A stretch of DNA of 64,000 nt, taken from assembly GCA_039720395.1 (NCBI GenBank), contig CM077823.1, positions 5,818,909 through 5,882,908 on the forward strand, in the 5' to 3' direction. Below the pieces are notes generated by a model. It made no database searches. It worked only from the letters and a program-made list of their open reading frames with translations, and had not been told where the DNA came from. The position numbers were made by a program, and so were the translations under genes. Shown here one piece after another: positions 1 to 11,741 of this stretch. Every line of letters starts with the position of its first letter. Position 1 is the first letter of the stretch. The DNA is from Liquidambar formosana. Taxonomy: Eukaryota > Streptophyta > Magnoliopsida > Saxifragales > Altingiaceae.

Positions 1-129
1 TCTTACATGTCCCAACAAAAGTGCTGTGAATTTATTTGATAAAATTCATGGACTATATTACCAAAGAATGTAGTAGCTACAGCCATCGAGTTAGAATATT
101 TATAAAGTATAGTCACTATCTTCCCTGAA

Positions 130-475
130 AAAATTGAAAGAGGAAGCCATTGATTAGAGAGAGAAAGAGAGAAAGAGAGATTTTCGAACTTTGAAGTGAG
201 CTTGAGAGAGAGAGAGTGCGTACTTGATAAGAGAGGAAAAGAGGAGAGAGAGAGAGGCATATAGGAGAAGGCAGCGAAAGAGTGGAAAAAGAATGAAAAA
301 AAAAGTAAGAGGAAAAAAAAAAAAGAAGAAGAAGAAGGGAGAGAGGTGTACGAAAAAAAATATAAGAAGGAAAGAGAGAAGGGAGTGTGTATGGGAAGAA
401 AGTGAGAGAAAGAGGGAGAGAAAAGTTGTATGAAAAAAAAAAAAGAAAAAGAAGAAGAAGATGAAGATAGATAAG
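130..475. repeat. GA-rich purine tract
   Basis: Nearly unbroken purine strand of GAGA, GGAAAA and AAGAAG runs. It gives apparent Lys/Arg/Glu-rich reading frames on + and Ser/Leu-rich ones on -, which are composition artefacts. Such tracts are common near plant promoters, but no transcript start can be fixed here. Confidence 0.8.
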
Positions 476-1330
476 CTTATATCATTATGGCTTTGTAGTG
501 TGGGCCCAAAAATGAGGAGGAGATTGGATTTTGGAGTGAATGACTATTAGGAAGCCACCTCATAATCACGACCTATCGTTGTTCGAGGAACTCGATGGGT
601 GTGATTTCTATAATGGTTCACCTCATTCTTGATGAGATCCAACAATCGATTTGCCTAGTTCTTCTTCATCTGCCCCCCCCCCCCTTTTTTTGGCTGCTGG
701 TTGTGTCATTTGGATCAAGATATTTTATTATGTTTTTAAGGATAATTATTTCAAAATTATCCTAATTATCTGGATAATTATCCTAATTATTTGGATAATG
801 TCTATGTAATTTTTTTCAAAAAATTTCACCCTACTAGTTGGCGCTAATTTTTTTTTTTCATCTTGAATTTTTTTTTTTTTTTTTTTTGGCATCTGATATG
901 TTTAACGAGTTTATCTTGATTTTTAATTTTGCCGATTTTATCTTCATTTTGCTTTGAACTTCTTTTATTTTATGGTTTTTATTTGAATTTTCAAAATAAA
1001 GACTGTTATTTTAGCAGAATGAGCGCGATTTTTGTTTGGATGCGTAAGATTCTTTAAAGGCTATTTTTGTGTATCAGCAAATAGAAAACCAACACATTAA
1101 TCGGCCTCCAATTCGTCTTGAGTACCTCTCGTCCTGTGTATCACTATATATATATATATATATATATAGATTTTTTATTATTATTTTTTTTATTTCCTAC
1201 ATTGGGCAGGGATGTCTACCAAAAAAAAAAAAGGGGCATACCCTTTTCGTTGAGCGCCAAACGCTCCCGCGTTAGTGAGCACCAAAAAAACAAAACAGGC
1301 AAATAAAAAACCAAAAAAACACACACACAC
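476..1330. other. AT-rich DNA, no gene seen
   Basis: No coding signal or element boundary found. It contains a short degenerate repeat of ATTATCCTAATTATNTGGATA at about 741-800, poly-C/poly-T and poly-T runs at 672-690 and 850-890, and a (TA)n run at 1145-1168. The stretch after 1200 resembles plant 5' flanking DNA. Confidence 0.5.
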
Positions 1331-1412
1331 CCACTCTTTATCTGTCTCGTCTCTCTCTTTCTCACTCTCACACCCAAGCCCTAAATCAGTTCTTGTCTCT
1401 CTCTCCGATTCT

Positions 1413-1444
<32 letters not shown>

Positions 1445-1560
1445 AATCTTACACCGAAGCCCTAGATTAGATCTAATTCAGGGGATTGCTCCCGCTGCTA
1501 CAGTTTCGAGAGAAGCTCACCCTCATTCGGCGAATTATCCCGACGCTAGGGAGGTTGGAT
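1331..1560 (+). other. CT-rich leader-like sequence
   Basis: A TC-rich stretch holds two copies of a CCCTAAATCAG / CCCTAGATTAG-type motif and a (TC)n run at 1422-1443, then becomes GC-richer at 1484-1552. This looks like the 5' UTR or first exon of a plant gene and lies 5' of the hydrolase remnant on the same strand. The conserved N-terminal part of EMB8-like proteins is not recognisable in it, so the link to the downstream exons is an inference. Confidence 0.3.
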
Positions 1561-1898
1561 GTCTTCGCTTGCTTTTATCAATTCCAGTTGTTTCAATTTG
1601 ATTTTTCATGCTGGACTTTTTGTCTGTTTGGTCTTTGTTTATTGCTTGAATTCTAGAGAGAGGAAAAAAAGAAATATTTCTGGGTTTTCGCTTTTAGGTT
1701 TGAAATGGAGAGAGATACACCATTGTATTACTTAGTTAGAGTAGGCTGTATGTTTGGGAGCTGAGATTCAGACAACCCACTAAAAATTTTGTATTTTTGG
1801 AAGTGGGTTTTTGTTTTGGGGGTTTTTGGTTCAAAATCCCAGATAAAATGTACACTCTGATTCTTTTGGAGATAGTGCTTATAATGTAAAGCTTGCAG

Positions 1899-4800
1899 CC
1901 AGGTCTAACGGGAGGTGGTCAGGATACTTATGTGAGGCATATGTTGGTTAGAGCCAGAAGTAATGGTTGGCGAGTTGTTGTGTTCAATAGTCGAGGCTGT
2001 GGAGAAAGTCCAGTGACTACACCTCAGGTACCATATAGCATGTAGGAAATTATTGGATATAGTCAGTTTTTTCAATTTCTTAAACTTATCTTAATTATGC
2101 AATGGTGTGTTTAGAAAGAAACTCCAAGGAAGAATCACTTCTAGTTAAATTGTGTGAGTTCTTCAAATTCTCTTGAATAATATCAAGCACTTTATGTGTT
2201 GAAATTGAGCACTTTATTTAAGGATTGTTTGGATGTCTTATGGAAATTTAGTTGTTTCATTATTTGTTGCTTATAATTTTTTTAACAACTCCATAATCGT
2301 TAATGGGCCTAATCAAGAGAATGAAAGCTATAATCATCAATGATAGTAAAAATTTGGATTTGTGTCATTTCATGAATTTCTAAAAATTGATCCTCTACCA
2401 TCACTAATGTTAATAGATCAATATTTTTCTAGTGCCATTCAAGATGATGGATTTGTACCTTTGATGCTATGTAAAATACAAATGGAGCCATTCAATTTTC
2501 ACGGGACTACCAAATAGGCCCTTGAAATTGACATAACATTTTGACCATTACTTTTAATCCATCAAATATGACACCTGAAATAGGCTACTAAAAATTACCT
2601 AAGCATTATTCCTTGAAGTTCTATTTAAATCCAGATTGTTACATTTCATTATAATCATTCATCAGTACAACTCCACTAACACGAATCCCCTGTGACCCCC
2701 CTATGGTGGTGTTTTGATGCTTGTCCTTGGACTACTAGTGGTTAATACCAGCAAGGCCTACAACCCTTGAATCTATTATTGTTGTGGGGCCTACTAGCAG
2801 GAACTAGTTGGGGTTTAGGGGTAGGCACGACAACATGTATGCATGACTGATGATTTCACTTCCAATTTATCTTACCTTTGAGGCTGTAATGCAAAACCAT
2901 AGCAATACAATAATATTACTTGAACACATTTTTCCTACTGTTTACATTCCTTATATTGGGATTATCATGTTATACATACACAGTTTTGTAAGGCATTTAC
3001 CTCTGTCTTGTTATTTATATTATATGATTGGTTGATATGCAGTTCTATTCAGCTTCGTTTATAGAAGATCTTTGTGAAGTAGTATCACATGTTGCCACTC
3101 GGTACCCAAAAGCCAATTTATATGCTGTTGGTTGGTCCCTAGGGGCGAATATTCTTGTTTGATATTTGGGTCAGGTTGGATATCAAGATCACTTTGTTCC
3201 ATATTTATCATCATCTTCTTCTTCTTTTTATTTTTTACTATATATATATATATATTTTTTTTTTTGGGGGGGGGGGGGGTTGGGTTCATTTATTTATTTA
3301 CCATGGTACTTATATTACTTTAGTGTGGCCAATTGTTTTTGTTGCTGCTCCCTTGTACATTTCCTCTTTCTTTAGATTTTCTTGCATTATTGCTGAATTC
3401 AACAAGAATGTTACTTCAATTGTGTTTGCATCTGTTGGTTCTGCGTTTGTGGCAAGAGGCCTTGTTGCACCATTTATCTTAGTGCATGCTCAAAATTTTT
3501 TTTGCTAATATAGAGTTAAGTTCAATTGTTTCAATTATTTAATTATAGACAACTTTTGTCTCCCTTCAAGAGCAATGCTTAACTAAATAATGACTATTTT
3601 CATGTAACCTGAACTCAGCCGATTTTGGAAAACCAGGTTTAAGTTATGCCCCAAGCCCTAGACGACCTAAAAACAATGCAATCAGTATATCATTTCCATG
3701 ATTTATTTATTGACTATTGAATACAATTGAGTTGGCTTAGATTTAGACAAGGATTTCCAACTTTACTAGTCTGAACTTCTGATTGAGTGTCTTTGACCTG
3801 AATGGATCTTGACATGATGTCAGCTTATAGTAAAAGAAGAAGTAGAACCAAAGGGATACTTATGATTCTTGCAAGAAGTTAATTATGCGTTACGTGTTGT
3901 TGTCTAGGATTATAAATTTTTAAGGAGAGTTTGAAGAAATAAGCATGGCTGCATTAAGGGTGTTGAGTGGATTAAATCATGAATATAGTTAATTTGGACT
4001 TGGGAGCAGTTATGTTCTTACTTTGACGCAGAGTTATGGTTCTTGTTATATCCTTATGTTACTTTTTAGTTCAAAATCACAAATGTCCAAATTTGGACTT
4101 CTCTGTTCCATTTTAAATCCACACTTAAGTCATTTTACAGAATTTTGATTCTACAATGTCCTTCCAAACTCTCTTTTATATCTAGCCTCTCAATATCATT
4201 CGTGACAGTGACTTTTGTTAAATGAGGAAGAGAGGTGAGAGTGCTTCATTGGTCTTTTCAATTTGAGTTTGATTTATTTAATTATTGTGATTATATTCCT
4301 TTGCTATATAGAAATGCAACAGCCTCTTTTCTTGAATTCAACCAAGATACCATTCACTGGCCCATTCAAACCCTATTCCATTCACACAACCTACTCCATT
4401 ATATGCATAAACTCTAAAGTCCAAATCTGTCCATTATCCTATATGACTCAAGTTGGAGGCTCTACAAGGGCAAGGGAAAATCCATGAATGATAGGTATTT
4501 GATGAAGTAGAAGAAAATCCCATGATTTAATCTAATCTAGCAGAATACATGACCCGAGAAGTGTTGTTGGAACAGGTTGTGGGTAGCCAACCTCAAAGTT
4601 TTGGTTCTTGAGTTGATTTAATAACTCTTCTGTGAATTGCAAACTGAAGAGTGTTTTTACAACCTTCAGTTTTCTTTGTGACGTATTTACTAGCTTTGAC
4701 CCTAGGTTGTATAATATGAGAGTTTATTATCTTTTGGTGAGCTGGTTCTAAGGACCAAATCTCATGAGCTAGCTTTTGTTTATTTTGTTTTTCTTTTGCC

Positions 4801-5386
4801 TTTTTCTTCTGTATTAGACTACGGCTTGTGTTGTCATTCATGTTTTTGTTGCATTTTTTCAGGAATCTCACTCTTGCCCTCTCTCTGGTGCTGTGTCCTT
4901 GTGTAATCCTTTCGATCTGGTCATTGCAGATGAGGATTTCCACAAGGGCTTTAACATTGTTTATGACAAATCCCTTGCAAGTGCTCTTTGTAAAATTTTC
5001 AAGAAGTAATCCCATCATCTTTTTATTTTCTCTTTACTTTCGATTATTTCAGCTTCTAGTTGAGATCTTCATTTGTAGATAGTATCACTGTAATTTCTTG
5101 TGATTGCAGGCATGCTCTTCTCTTTGAAGATATTGGAGGTGAATATAATATCCCAGTGGTCGCCAATGCCAAGTCTGTCAGGGAGTTTGATGAAGGATTA
5201 ACCTGTGGTATATATTTCTTGTATGTGATAACGATATTGTTACTGTATAATGGCATGTCAACTGCTTACATAATCTATAACACCTTGCAGTTCCGTTTTG
5301 GTTTCAAGTCAGTGGATGACTACTACTCTAACTCAAGCAGTTCAGATTCTATAAAACATGTCCAGATGCCTTTGCTCTGTATCCAG
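1899..5386 (+). pseudogene. EMB8-like alpha/beta-hydrolase, internal exons only
   Basis: Five exon-like blocks match the EMB8/YheT-type alpha/beta hydrolase family in order: 1899-2027 (PGLTGGGQDTYVRHMLVRAR, oxyanion region), 3043-3174 (nucleophile elbow GWSLGANIL), 4863-5005 (SGAVSLCNPFDLVIADEDF), 5110-5207 (HALLFEDIGGEYNIP) and 5291-5386 (SVDDYYSNSSSSDSIKHV). Acceptor AG and donor GT fit most junctions, so this is a genomic copy and not a processed one. The gene is broken. A TGA at 3160-3162 lies just after the nucleophile elbow where the family normally has Arg. Exon 5 to exon 6 joins out of frame by one base. The last donor is GC instead of GT. The N-terminal exons and the C-terminal exons with the catalytic Asp and His are absent. 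EMB8-like proteins are predicted esterases of about 400 residues; the remnant covers roughly the middle 180. A transcript may exist but not a working enzyme. Confidence 0.85.
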
Positions 5387-5639
5387 GCAATTCTTCTATA
5401 CCATTTATTTTATAATTTTAAAGATATAATATCTGAACCTTTCATTGTTGAAACCTATTGGCATTCACATATTAAATTATTGGCCATTTTTTGGAGCACA
5501 TTTAAGTATGATGAGTACAACATTTGAGTTAATATTGCATGTCATATGGGATATGTGGGGTTCAGGGAGCCTTGGGTTTCCCAAATCTTATTGAAATTTT
5601 GATCATCTATTGAACTATTAAGTATAGATACTCTTACTT

Positions 5640-5770
5640 TACAGGTGTTTTGATGTAGATTAGAACTTTATTTAGCAGTACAGGACAGGGTTCTGGCTAC
5701 TGGACAATCTTCGAGCTCTTTTGTTCCTATCAATAAAATTTCACTTTATCAAAAAAGAAAAAAAAAATGA
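5640..5770 (+). mobile_element. LINE 3'-tail-like fragment
   Basis: The end TTTGTTCCTATCAATAAAAT followed by TTCACTTTATC and an A-rich tail (5751-5767) resembles the 3' termini of plant L1-type LINEs. No reverse transcriptase sequence is present and no clear target-site duplication was found. It sits exactly where the missing last exons of the hydrolase would be expected. Composition alone could mislead here. Confidence 0.35.
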
Positions 5771-5991
5771 TGAAAGAGTAATGATTAAGAACATCACCTA
5801 ATGTTTTGTAGATGGGAACTTAGGAATAACATTTAGCAAGTGATGGGTTGATCTCCTTGTATACCTATTTGTCACCTTAGACATGTTTTTCTCCTTCATT
5901 GTATAACATGTAAATTCAATCCTAGTTTATTTGGCTTCTTTGGATAATTAATGATTTGATATGGGCTTCAATCTATGCTTATTAATTGCAG

Positions 5992-7171
5992 GTAGTACAA
6001 GAAGCACTTGATAAAGCTAACTTGACTGAGAAAGATTTATCTGCAGTTGCTGTTACTATTGGTCTTGGTTTAAGCCTTTGTCTTCGTGGTAATTTATTTG
6101 ATATGATTATAATCCTAAAATATTTCTCTCCAAAATGCTAATCCAAATTTATTGAGATTAGGCAATGGTTTAGGCAAAATTTCCCTTCTCCCCTCTTCCA
6201 ATAGTGACCTGGTTGAAAAGAAGGTTGAAATACCTGGTCCTATGTTACATGGACTTGGGTACGGGTGTCGGGTGTGGGTATGTGTCTAGGTGTCGGATTC
6301 GTCTACTTTCTAAAAAATTCCACTATTTTGAAGTGTCTGGCAAGAGCACCCACACCCATCTCACATGTGTCTGACACGGGTATGTCATACATTTTGAAGT
6401 GTCCATGTAACATAGACCTAGCAGGTCCATAGTTTTGGTATATTACCCATACAATACTTTTATTGTTCAACTATCTTAAATCAGCCTTAAAACCCTTTCT
6501 CTCGGAGTTGTTGAGTCTAGTCAAAACTTTGTTAATGGGCCTAATCTTATTTACTGGTAGTGGTGGCAATTATTTTTTGACCCTTCTGCCCAAATTGTCT
6601 GCCCAGGTCAAACCAGATTTTGATAGACATTTTATGCTTGAAAACCGGATAACCTAGTTTCCGAATTAGGCTACCTGAAATCAAGTTCATACTATCCAGG
6701 TTGCCTAATTTGGAAACCAGGTTAACTGGGTTATCAATTCAAAGATTTAATGCAGTTTCTCCAGGTTATATATACATTTTATGCAATTTTTATATTTACA
6801 CTACAATATCGTATTGTACAGATATTTATATAAGATATTATTATCATCTTTTAACTTAGTCCAGATAAATCAACTGGGTTTCGGTTCTATGAATTTATAA
6901 CAAGTTGGTTTTGTACATAGACTCCAGTTCGATATCTATGTTTGGGTCAGAGTATTACATCTCGTTGTTGATCCTGAATCAACCTGGATCTGAGATCTTA
7001 CCATCTTTACTTTTTTGGGTGGAATATAATTATTAAAAAAGTGAGCTCTTATGCCTTTTTCTATGTGCAATTGCAATGTAGTTGGAGTGCGGAAAGCTCG
7101 AAAATTGTTCGTAGTTTCAATCTACCAATTATTGGTGTCCATCACATGGAAGCTTATGCTCTGGTAGCCAG
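5992..7171 (+). pseudogene. GCP1/OSGEPL1-like tRNA threonylcarbamoyltransferase, two exons only
   Basis: Two blocks match plant organellar GCP1 (Kae1/TsaD family, which makes the t6A tRNA modification). Block 5992-6088 encodes VVQEALDKANLTEKDLSAVA then a VTIG-LGLSLCLR stretch; block 7082-7171 contains RSFNLPIIGVHHMEAYALVA. Phases agree across the intron (donor GT at 6089, acceptor AG at 7080-7081). Damage is visible. A one-base deletion around 7101-7105 shifts the frame between the KAR-type and RSFNLP-type parts. The second metal-ligand His of the HMEAH motif is Tyr (TAT). A family-conserved Pro in the TIGPGLS loop is Leu. No other exon of the roughly 400-480 residue protein is seen upstream or downstream. 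Same strand and about 600 bp from the EMB8-like remnant. In the family, both His of HxxxH bind the metal, so this copy would be inactive even if translated. Confidence 0.85.
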
Positions 7172-8891
7172 GTATGGAAATGAACGTACAACTCAAAAAG
7201 GCCATATCCCAACTATAAGGGTAGATGAATCCTAATTTTACGTTACAGAAAGGGATCATCGAGGGTTCTATGATAGGTTTTGTTTGGTTGAGATGAGCAG
7301 GCCTTGAAGATATTTTGTGAATGATTTATTTATTTCTAGAATTTTATGATATTTAGCTGCATTATTTTATATTTCATTATCCTTGTTCCTTGTTAAGTGA
7401 TGGTTCATGTTCTTTTTCGTTTGATGGTTAAGATTTTTGAAGTACATCCACTAAGTAAAGAGTAGTGCATGGGGATAAAGGACTGGTGGGTTAAATTTTT
7501 CATCTTAAGCTAATTTTTTCTAAGTTTTGTTTCTTGAAACTCTTTATAAATATTATAACTTTGATGGCTATAGAATGCATAACCAATAGGATGAATATGA
7601 TATATGGGGGTACAAAATCATCTTCAATATTATATATAGGGTTGCCTTTGCACCAGAAACACAGGGGGTACAAAATCATCTTCAATATAGGGTCTACACG
7701 GTTCATGACTAGTGAGACCCACCTTTTAGATAGTGTAGATCCTATCCAGCCCTAACCCCTGTCCAAACAGCCCCTTTATTATCCAAAGAATCAGATTATG
7801 AGTTTGTTTTGGTGAGTTATGTTGCAATGGATTTAATTTTTTGAGGATATTTGCTATTATATAGTTTCAATTGGTGGTCTTTTGTTTTTGCTGAGTTTTA
7901 TTTACCCAATGTATTCTGTAAATGTTTTAGCAAGGCACTGGAATGTCTTATTTTTGAATGTTTGGGTTCAATTCATTTTTTTTAACGCTCAGTTTTCCAT
8001 TGAAATTGTGATCAAGTCCTGCTGTTGAGTTAGCTAGCTGTTTATTTGTGCTGTTGATACTCATAGTGAAGCATATTATTACTTTTCAGTATTTACACCT
8101 ATGTAATCTGAATTTAACCCACCAGTGTTGCGATTGGTAGTTGGAGGAACTATAAATAACCTGACCTTAAGGAATGTGTTAAGTAAGTTTGTGATTGGTT
8201 TCCAATATTTGTTTTCATAATTTTTTTTTTTTTTTTTTTTTGTATCTTTTGGTAGCTATGTTGTTGGACAGTACTCAAGATTTCTAAGAGCCCATTGGAA
8301 GTTCTTGAAAACTATTGTGAATAAGTAATTTTCTTTCATGCATGAAACACATTCAGGAGTCCAGGTTATTTTTATGCTCTGATATTTTAGTTTTAAATCT
8401 ATGTAGGATTGTGAGGTGTCAAAATATCTGTAGAATAGAGCGATTTCTTTCCCCCTAGGCATTCGATATTGGGTTGTGGAGTTGAAGCATAGAATGCATT
8501 TGTTGCTTGTAATGGGTACATTTTGGTCTTTGTTTCAATGATAGAATATCTAATTTAGAATCGTGTTTTGTTTATGCTTGTTGTCATAATATATCTAAAA
8601 GTGGGCTTTAGTTGTAATTCTTCCTTGCATTGTATTAAGTGTTGTATTTTTTGACACCGGAAGTCACAAGCTCGGAGGTGGAAGAGGTTGTAGGAGATAG
8701 ATAGTTAGTATAAAGCCTTTAGTCACAATTTCATGAACATAAATCCTGTGGCCAATAAAGGATTAGTGTTGCTGAACTTAAGTATGTGTTATATATTATC
8801 AAGTATTTTTTCTAATTTTTCTTTTTATAGATTTATTTTCCTAACATATCCATAACATTAGAACCAAAATTTAAAAGCTATTTTTTAGATC
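7172..8891. other. AT-rich DNA, no gene seen
   Basis: No further GCP1-like exon or other coding block was found. A short direct duplication, GGGGGTACAAAATCATCTTC, occurs at about 7607 and 7666. A poly-T run at 8221-8241 is the only other landmark. Confidence 0.5.
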
Positions 8892-9136
8892 CTGGATCGA
8901 TCTGAGTTCATGCTAGATCGATCCGGGTTGACAGAACCAAAATTTGCATTCCTAGAGCAGTATGGATCGATCCACCTAGGTCATGGATCGATCCACCTAG
9001 GCAGAAGCAAAATTTGCATTTCTAAAATACCATGGATCGATCCCCATAGGCTATGGATCGATCCACCAAGGCAGAAGCAAAATTGCTATTTCCAAAATAC
9101 CACAGATCGATCCTTCTAGGCCACGGATCGATCCTC
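8892..9136. repeat. 70-bp tandem repeat with GGATCGATCC palindromes
   Basis: Units start at about 8892, 8962, 9032 and 9102, an exact 70-bp spacing, for about 3.5 copies. Each unit has two GGATCGATCC-type palindromes about 20 bp apart and the phrase GCAGAAGCAAAATTTGCATT or a variant. The + strand frame stays open across it only because the units carry few stops. Confidence 0.9.
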
Positions 9137-10590
9137 TATAATTTGACTATGGTTATACTGGTTTTTCTTGCTTTAAATATGCTTGTATCAACTGTTTCTG
9201 TGGAGGGTTCTACATTTTGTCTTTCATTTTCTTATATTTGGTAGATTGGTACATTAAAAAATGATATTGTAAAGCTTTTTGACAATATTGAGAAATATGG
9301 TATGTCCTCTTTTTTTTTAGAGAAAAGAAATTCTATGTATTTTGATATTCTTCTTCTATTCTATAATTTGTGGGTTTTTGTGCTCTTTTTTTTGTTATTG
9401 TAATTTACCTCTTGAGCTGCTACTCAAACTTTTTAAGTCACTGAATTAGTTTTTTCTTTTTCCTACTTGCATATGTATTTTATAATTGCCATGCATTTAA
9501 TAGATCATGAAGACATGAATGAAGCCCACTTTTGATAATTATGCCTAGCTAAGACCTTGTAATATATTGATTGATCGTTTCCTTTTTACATAGGCTTGGA
9601 AAGTTATGATCATATTTCTAGTACCCTGAACCACATTATTGATAGTAGTAGAAGCTTCTTTCATTGTAGAAGGGATGATGATCATTCAAGATGCTTTCTA
9701 GTTCCTAGTCTTATCACTTAAATGATTACTATGAACTTCTAACAGTTTTTCTTTGGTTCTTCTTAAATACTAGTACACTTCTAAATCTTATAAAACCTAA
9801 CTTATTCACAAAGGAAGAATTTATCCAACTTATGGGTTTCGAATAGGTTAACTCATTGACCTAACTAGACAATCCGTATGATGTATGATTGGTGAAACAT
9901 AAAAAATAAAATAGAATTGGAGATATTGTCATTTTCCCAAGTCCAATATAAAATGGGTCTGGATCTGAATCTTAAATTGATAGCAGTTGTCATATGCAAT
10001 TCATTGAGGAAATACCATTGTCTGAATATTTGATTCTCTTTTAGTTAGTTTCTCTCTTTCACTTTCTAATTTTCTTTGTTTCTTTGCAATGTTTTATAGG
10101 AATAGATTGTTGCTAATCAGCTGGAATTTCCTACATTTTGGATGCTTAGTATCTTTGGAGTAAATGGTTGCTAATTAGCTGGAATTTTTGCATTTTGGAT
10201 GCTTTTAGTATCTTTGTTGATTTACTTCAAAATTTGTAATGACATTTTAGAAGGTTGAAGGTTGAAGGTTGAAGCTTTAATTTGTAATGACATTTTGAAA
10301 AAGGTTAAAGCTTGAAGCTTTTAATAGAGTGATATGGATGCTTTAATATCTTTATTGATTTATTTTCAATTTGTAATGACATTTTGGAAGGTTGATATTT
10401 TGGATGGCTTCATTAGTTAAATGAATGTTTAAAGTTTAGATTTGAATTAATTTGGATAAGTTTGGGATTGAGATATCATATTTTGGATGGTTTCATTACC
10501 TTAAATAGGGTACAGGTATAAGTCACCATGGAAAAGACAGATTTCTATTTAAAATAAAAAATAAATAAATAAATATATATATATATATAA
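9137..10590. other. AT-rich DNA with degenerate local repeats, no gene seen
   Basis: Between about 10095 and 10400 phrases such as GCTGGAATTT, CATTTTGGATGCTT, TTTGTAATGACATTTT and GGTTGAAGGTTGAAGG recur at irregular spacing, as in a decayed tandem duplication. Nothing coding was recognised. Confidence 0.5.
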
Positions 10591-11455
10591 GTTATTGCAA
10601 CGACAAAGTTGTTGCGATAAATAATATTTTTAATTAAAATAATTCTTTCTTGCAACGGGAAAGGTCGTAGCAATAAGTTATTACCATAGGAACGATTGTA
10701 GCAATACCTTATTGCAACGCCAAAGCCGTTGCGATAAATAATATTTTTAATTAAAATAATTCTTTCTTGCAACGGAAAAGGTGGTAGCAATAAGTTATTG
10801 CCACGGGAAGGATTGTTGCAATAACGTATTGCAACGCCGAAGTCGTTGCGATAAAGAATATTTTTACTTAAAATAATTCTTTCTTGCAACAAGAACGAGC
10901 GTAGTAATAAGTTATTGCCACGAGAAAAATTGTTGCAATACCTTATTGCAACGCCAAAGTCGTTGCGATAAATAATATTTTTAATTAAAATAATTCTTTC
11001 TTGCAACGGGAAAGGTTCTAGCAATAAGTTATCGCCACGGGAAGAATTGTTGCAATAACGTATTGCAACGCCGAAGTCGTTGCGATAAATAATATTTTTA
11101 ATTAAAATAATTCTTTCTTGCAACGGGAATGAGCGTAGCAATAAATTATTGCCACGACAAGAATTGTTGCAATACCTTATTGCAACGCCAAAATCGTTGC
11201 GATAAATAATATTTTTAATTAAAATAATTCTTTCTTGCAACAGGAAAGGTTCTAGCAATAAGTTATCGCCACGGGAAGAATTGTTGCAATAACGTATTGC
11301 AACGCCGAAGTCGTTGCGATAAATAATATTTTTAATTAAAATAATTCTTTCTTGCAACGGGAAAGGTTGTAGTAATAAGTTATTACCACGACAAGAATTG
11401 TTGCAATACCTTATTGCAACGCTGAAGTCGTTACGATAAAGAATATTTTTAATTA
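10591..11455. repeat. 117-bp tandem array with TTGCAACG motifs
   Basis: The landmark GTTGCGATAAA recurs at 10611, 10728, 10845, 10962, 11079, 11196, 11313 and (as GTTACGATAAA) 11430, always 117 bp apart. Each unit has several TTGCAACG/CGTTGCAA motifs in both orientations. Adjacent units alternate between two types (ACCTTATTGCAACGCCAAAG and AACGTATTGCAACGCCGAAG), giving a 234-bp higher-order unit. Because 117 is divisible by three, a 313-codon minus-strand frame stays open; it looks like an artefact of the array and not a gene. Confidence 0.92.
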
Positions 11456-11741
11456 AAAATATTGTTATTTTTAGGTATATTGCCACAATAATATTGTTGC
11501 AACACTTTTTTGCAACGAAACAAAAATTGATTGCAACAATAAAACCGTTGCATTAAATGGAGGTGTATTGCAACGAAATTGGTTTTGCAACGATATTTGT
11601 TGTTGCAATAACCTATTACCACGGAGGTTTTTGCAACGGATTGCAACGGTAGTATTGTCGTTGCAATAGGTATTTATTGCAACGACTTTGAGGTTATCGC
11701 AACGACTTTTACCGTTGCAATAGATGCTTTTTCCTGTAGTG
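10591..11741 (-). mobile_element. CACTA-like transposon terminus with subterminal repeats
   Basis: Read on the minus strand, the sequence from 11741 starts CACTACAGGAAAAAGCATC, a typical CACTA (En/Spm) inverted terminus. Inside it, CGTTGCAA-type motifs continue through 11456-11730 and into the 117-bp array, matching the dense short subterminal repeats that transposase binds in this superfamily. No transposase is present and the other terminus was not found, so the element is non-autonomous or truncated and its left limit is only that of the array. It interrupts a minus-strand coding remnant. Confidence 0.75.

Noticed and set aside
224..433. Lys/Arg/Glu-rich frame on +
   Set aside because: Product of a GA-rich low-complexity tract; no conserved sequence.
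1899..5386. Working EMB8-like gene
   Set aside because: Internal stop after the nucleophile elbow, lost GT donor, frame break and missing terminal exons.
10520..10545. CACCATGGAAAAGACAG as left CACTA terminus
   Set aside because: Poor match to CACTACAGGAAAAA and the 3-bp flanks (AGT here, TGA at 11742) do not agree.
10591..11455. CRISPR-like array
   Set aside because: Units are directly contiguous at 117 bp without spacer/repeat alternation, in plant DNA, and belong to a transposon end.
10545..11486. 313-codon minus-strand reading frame with 39-residue repeats
   Set aside because: It stays open only because the 117-bp unit is divisible by three; it spans the start of the CACTA array and an AT-rich flank and resembles no protein.
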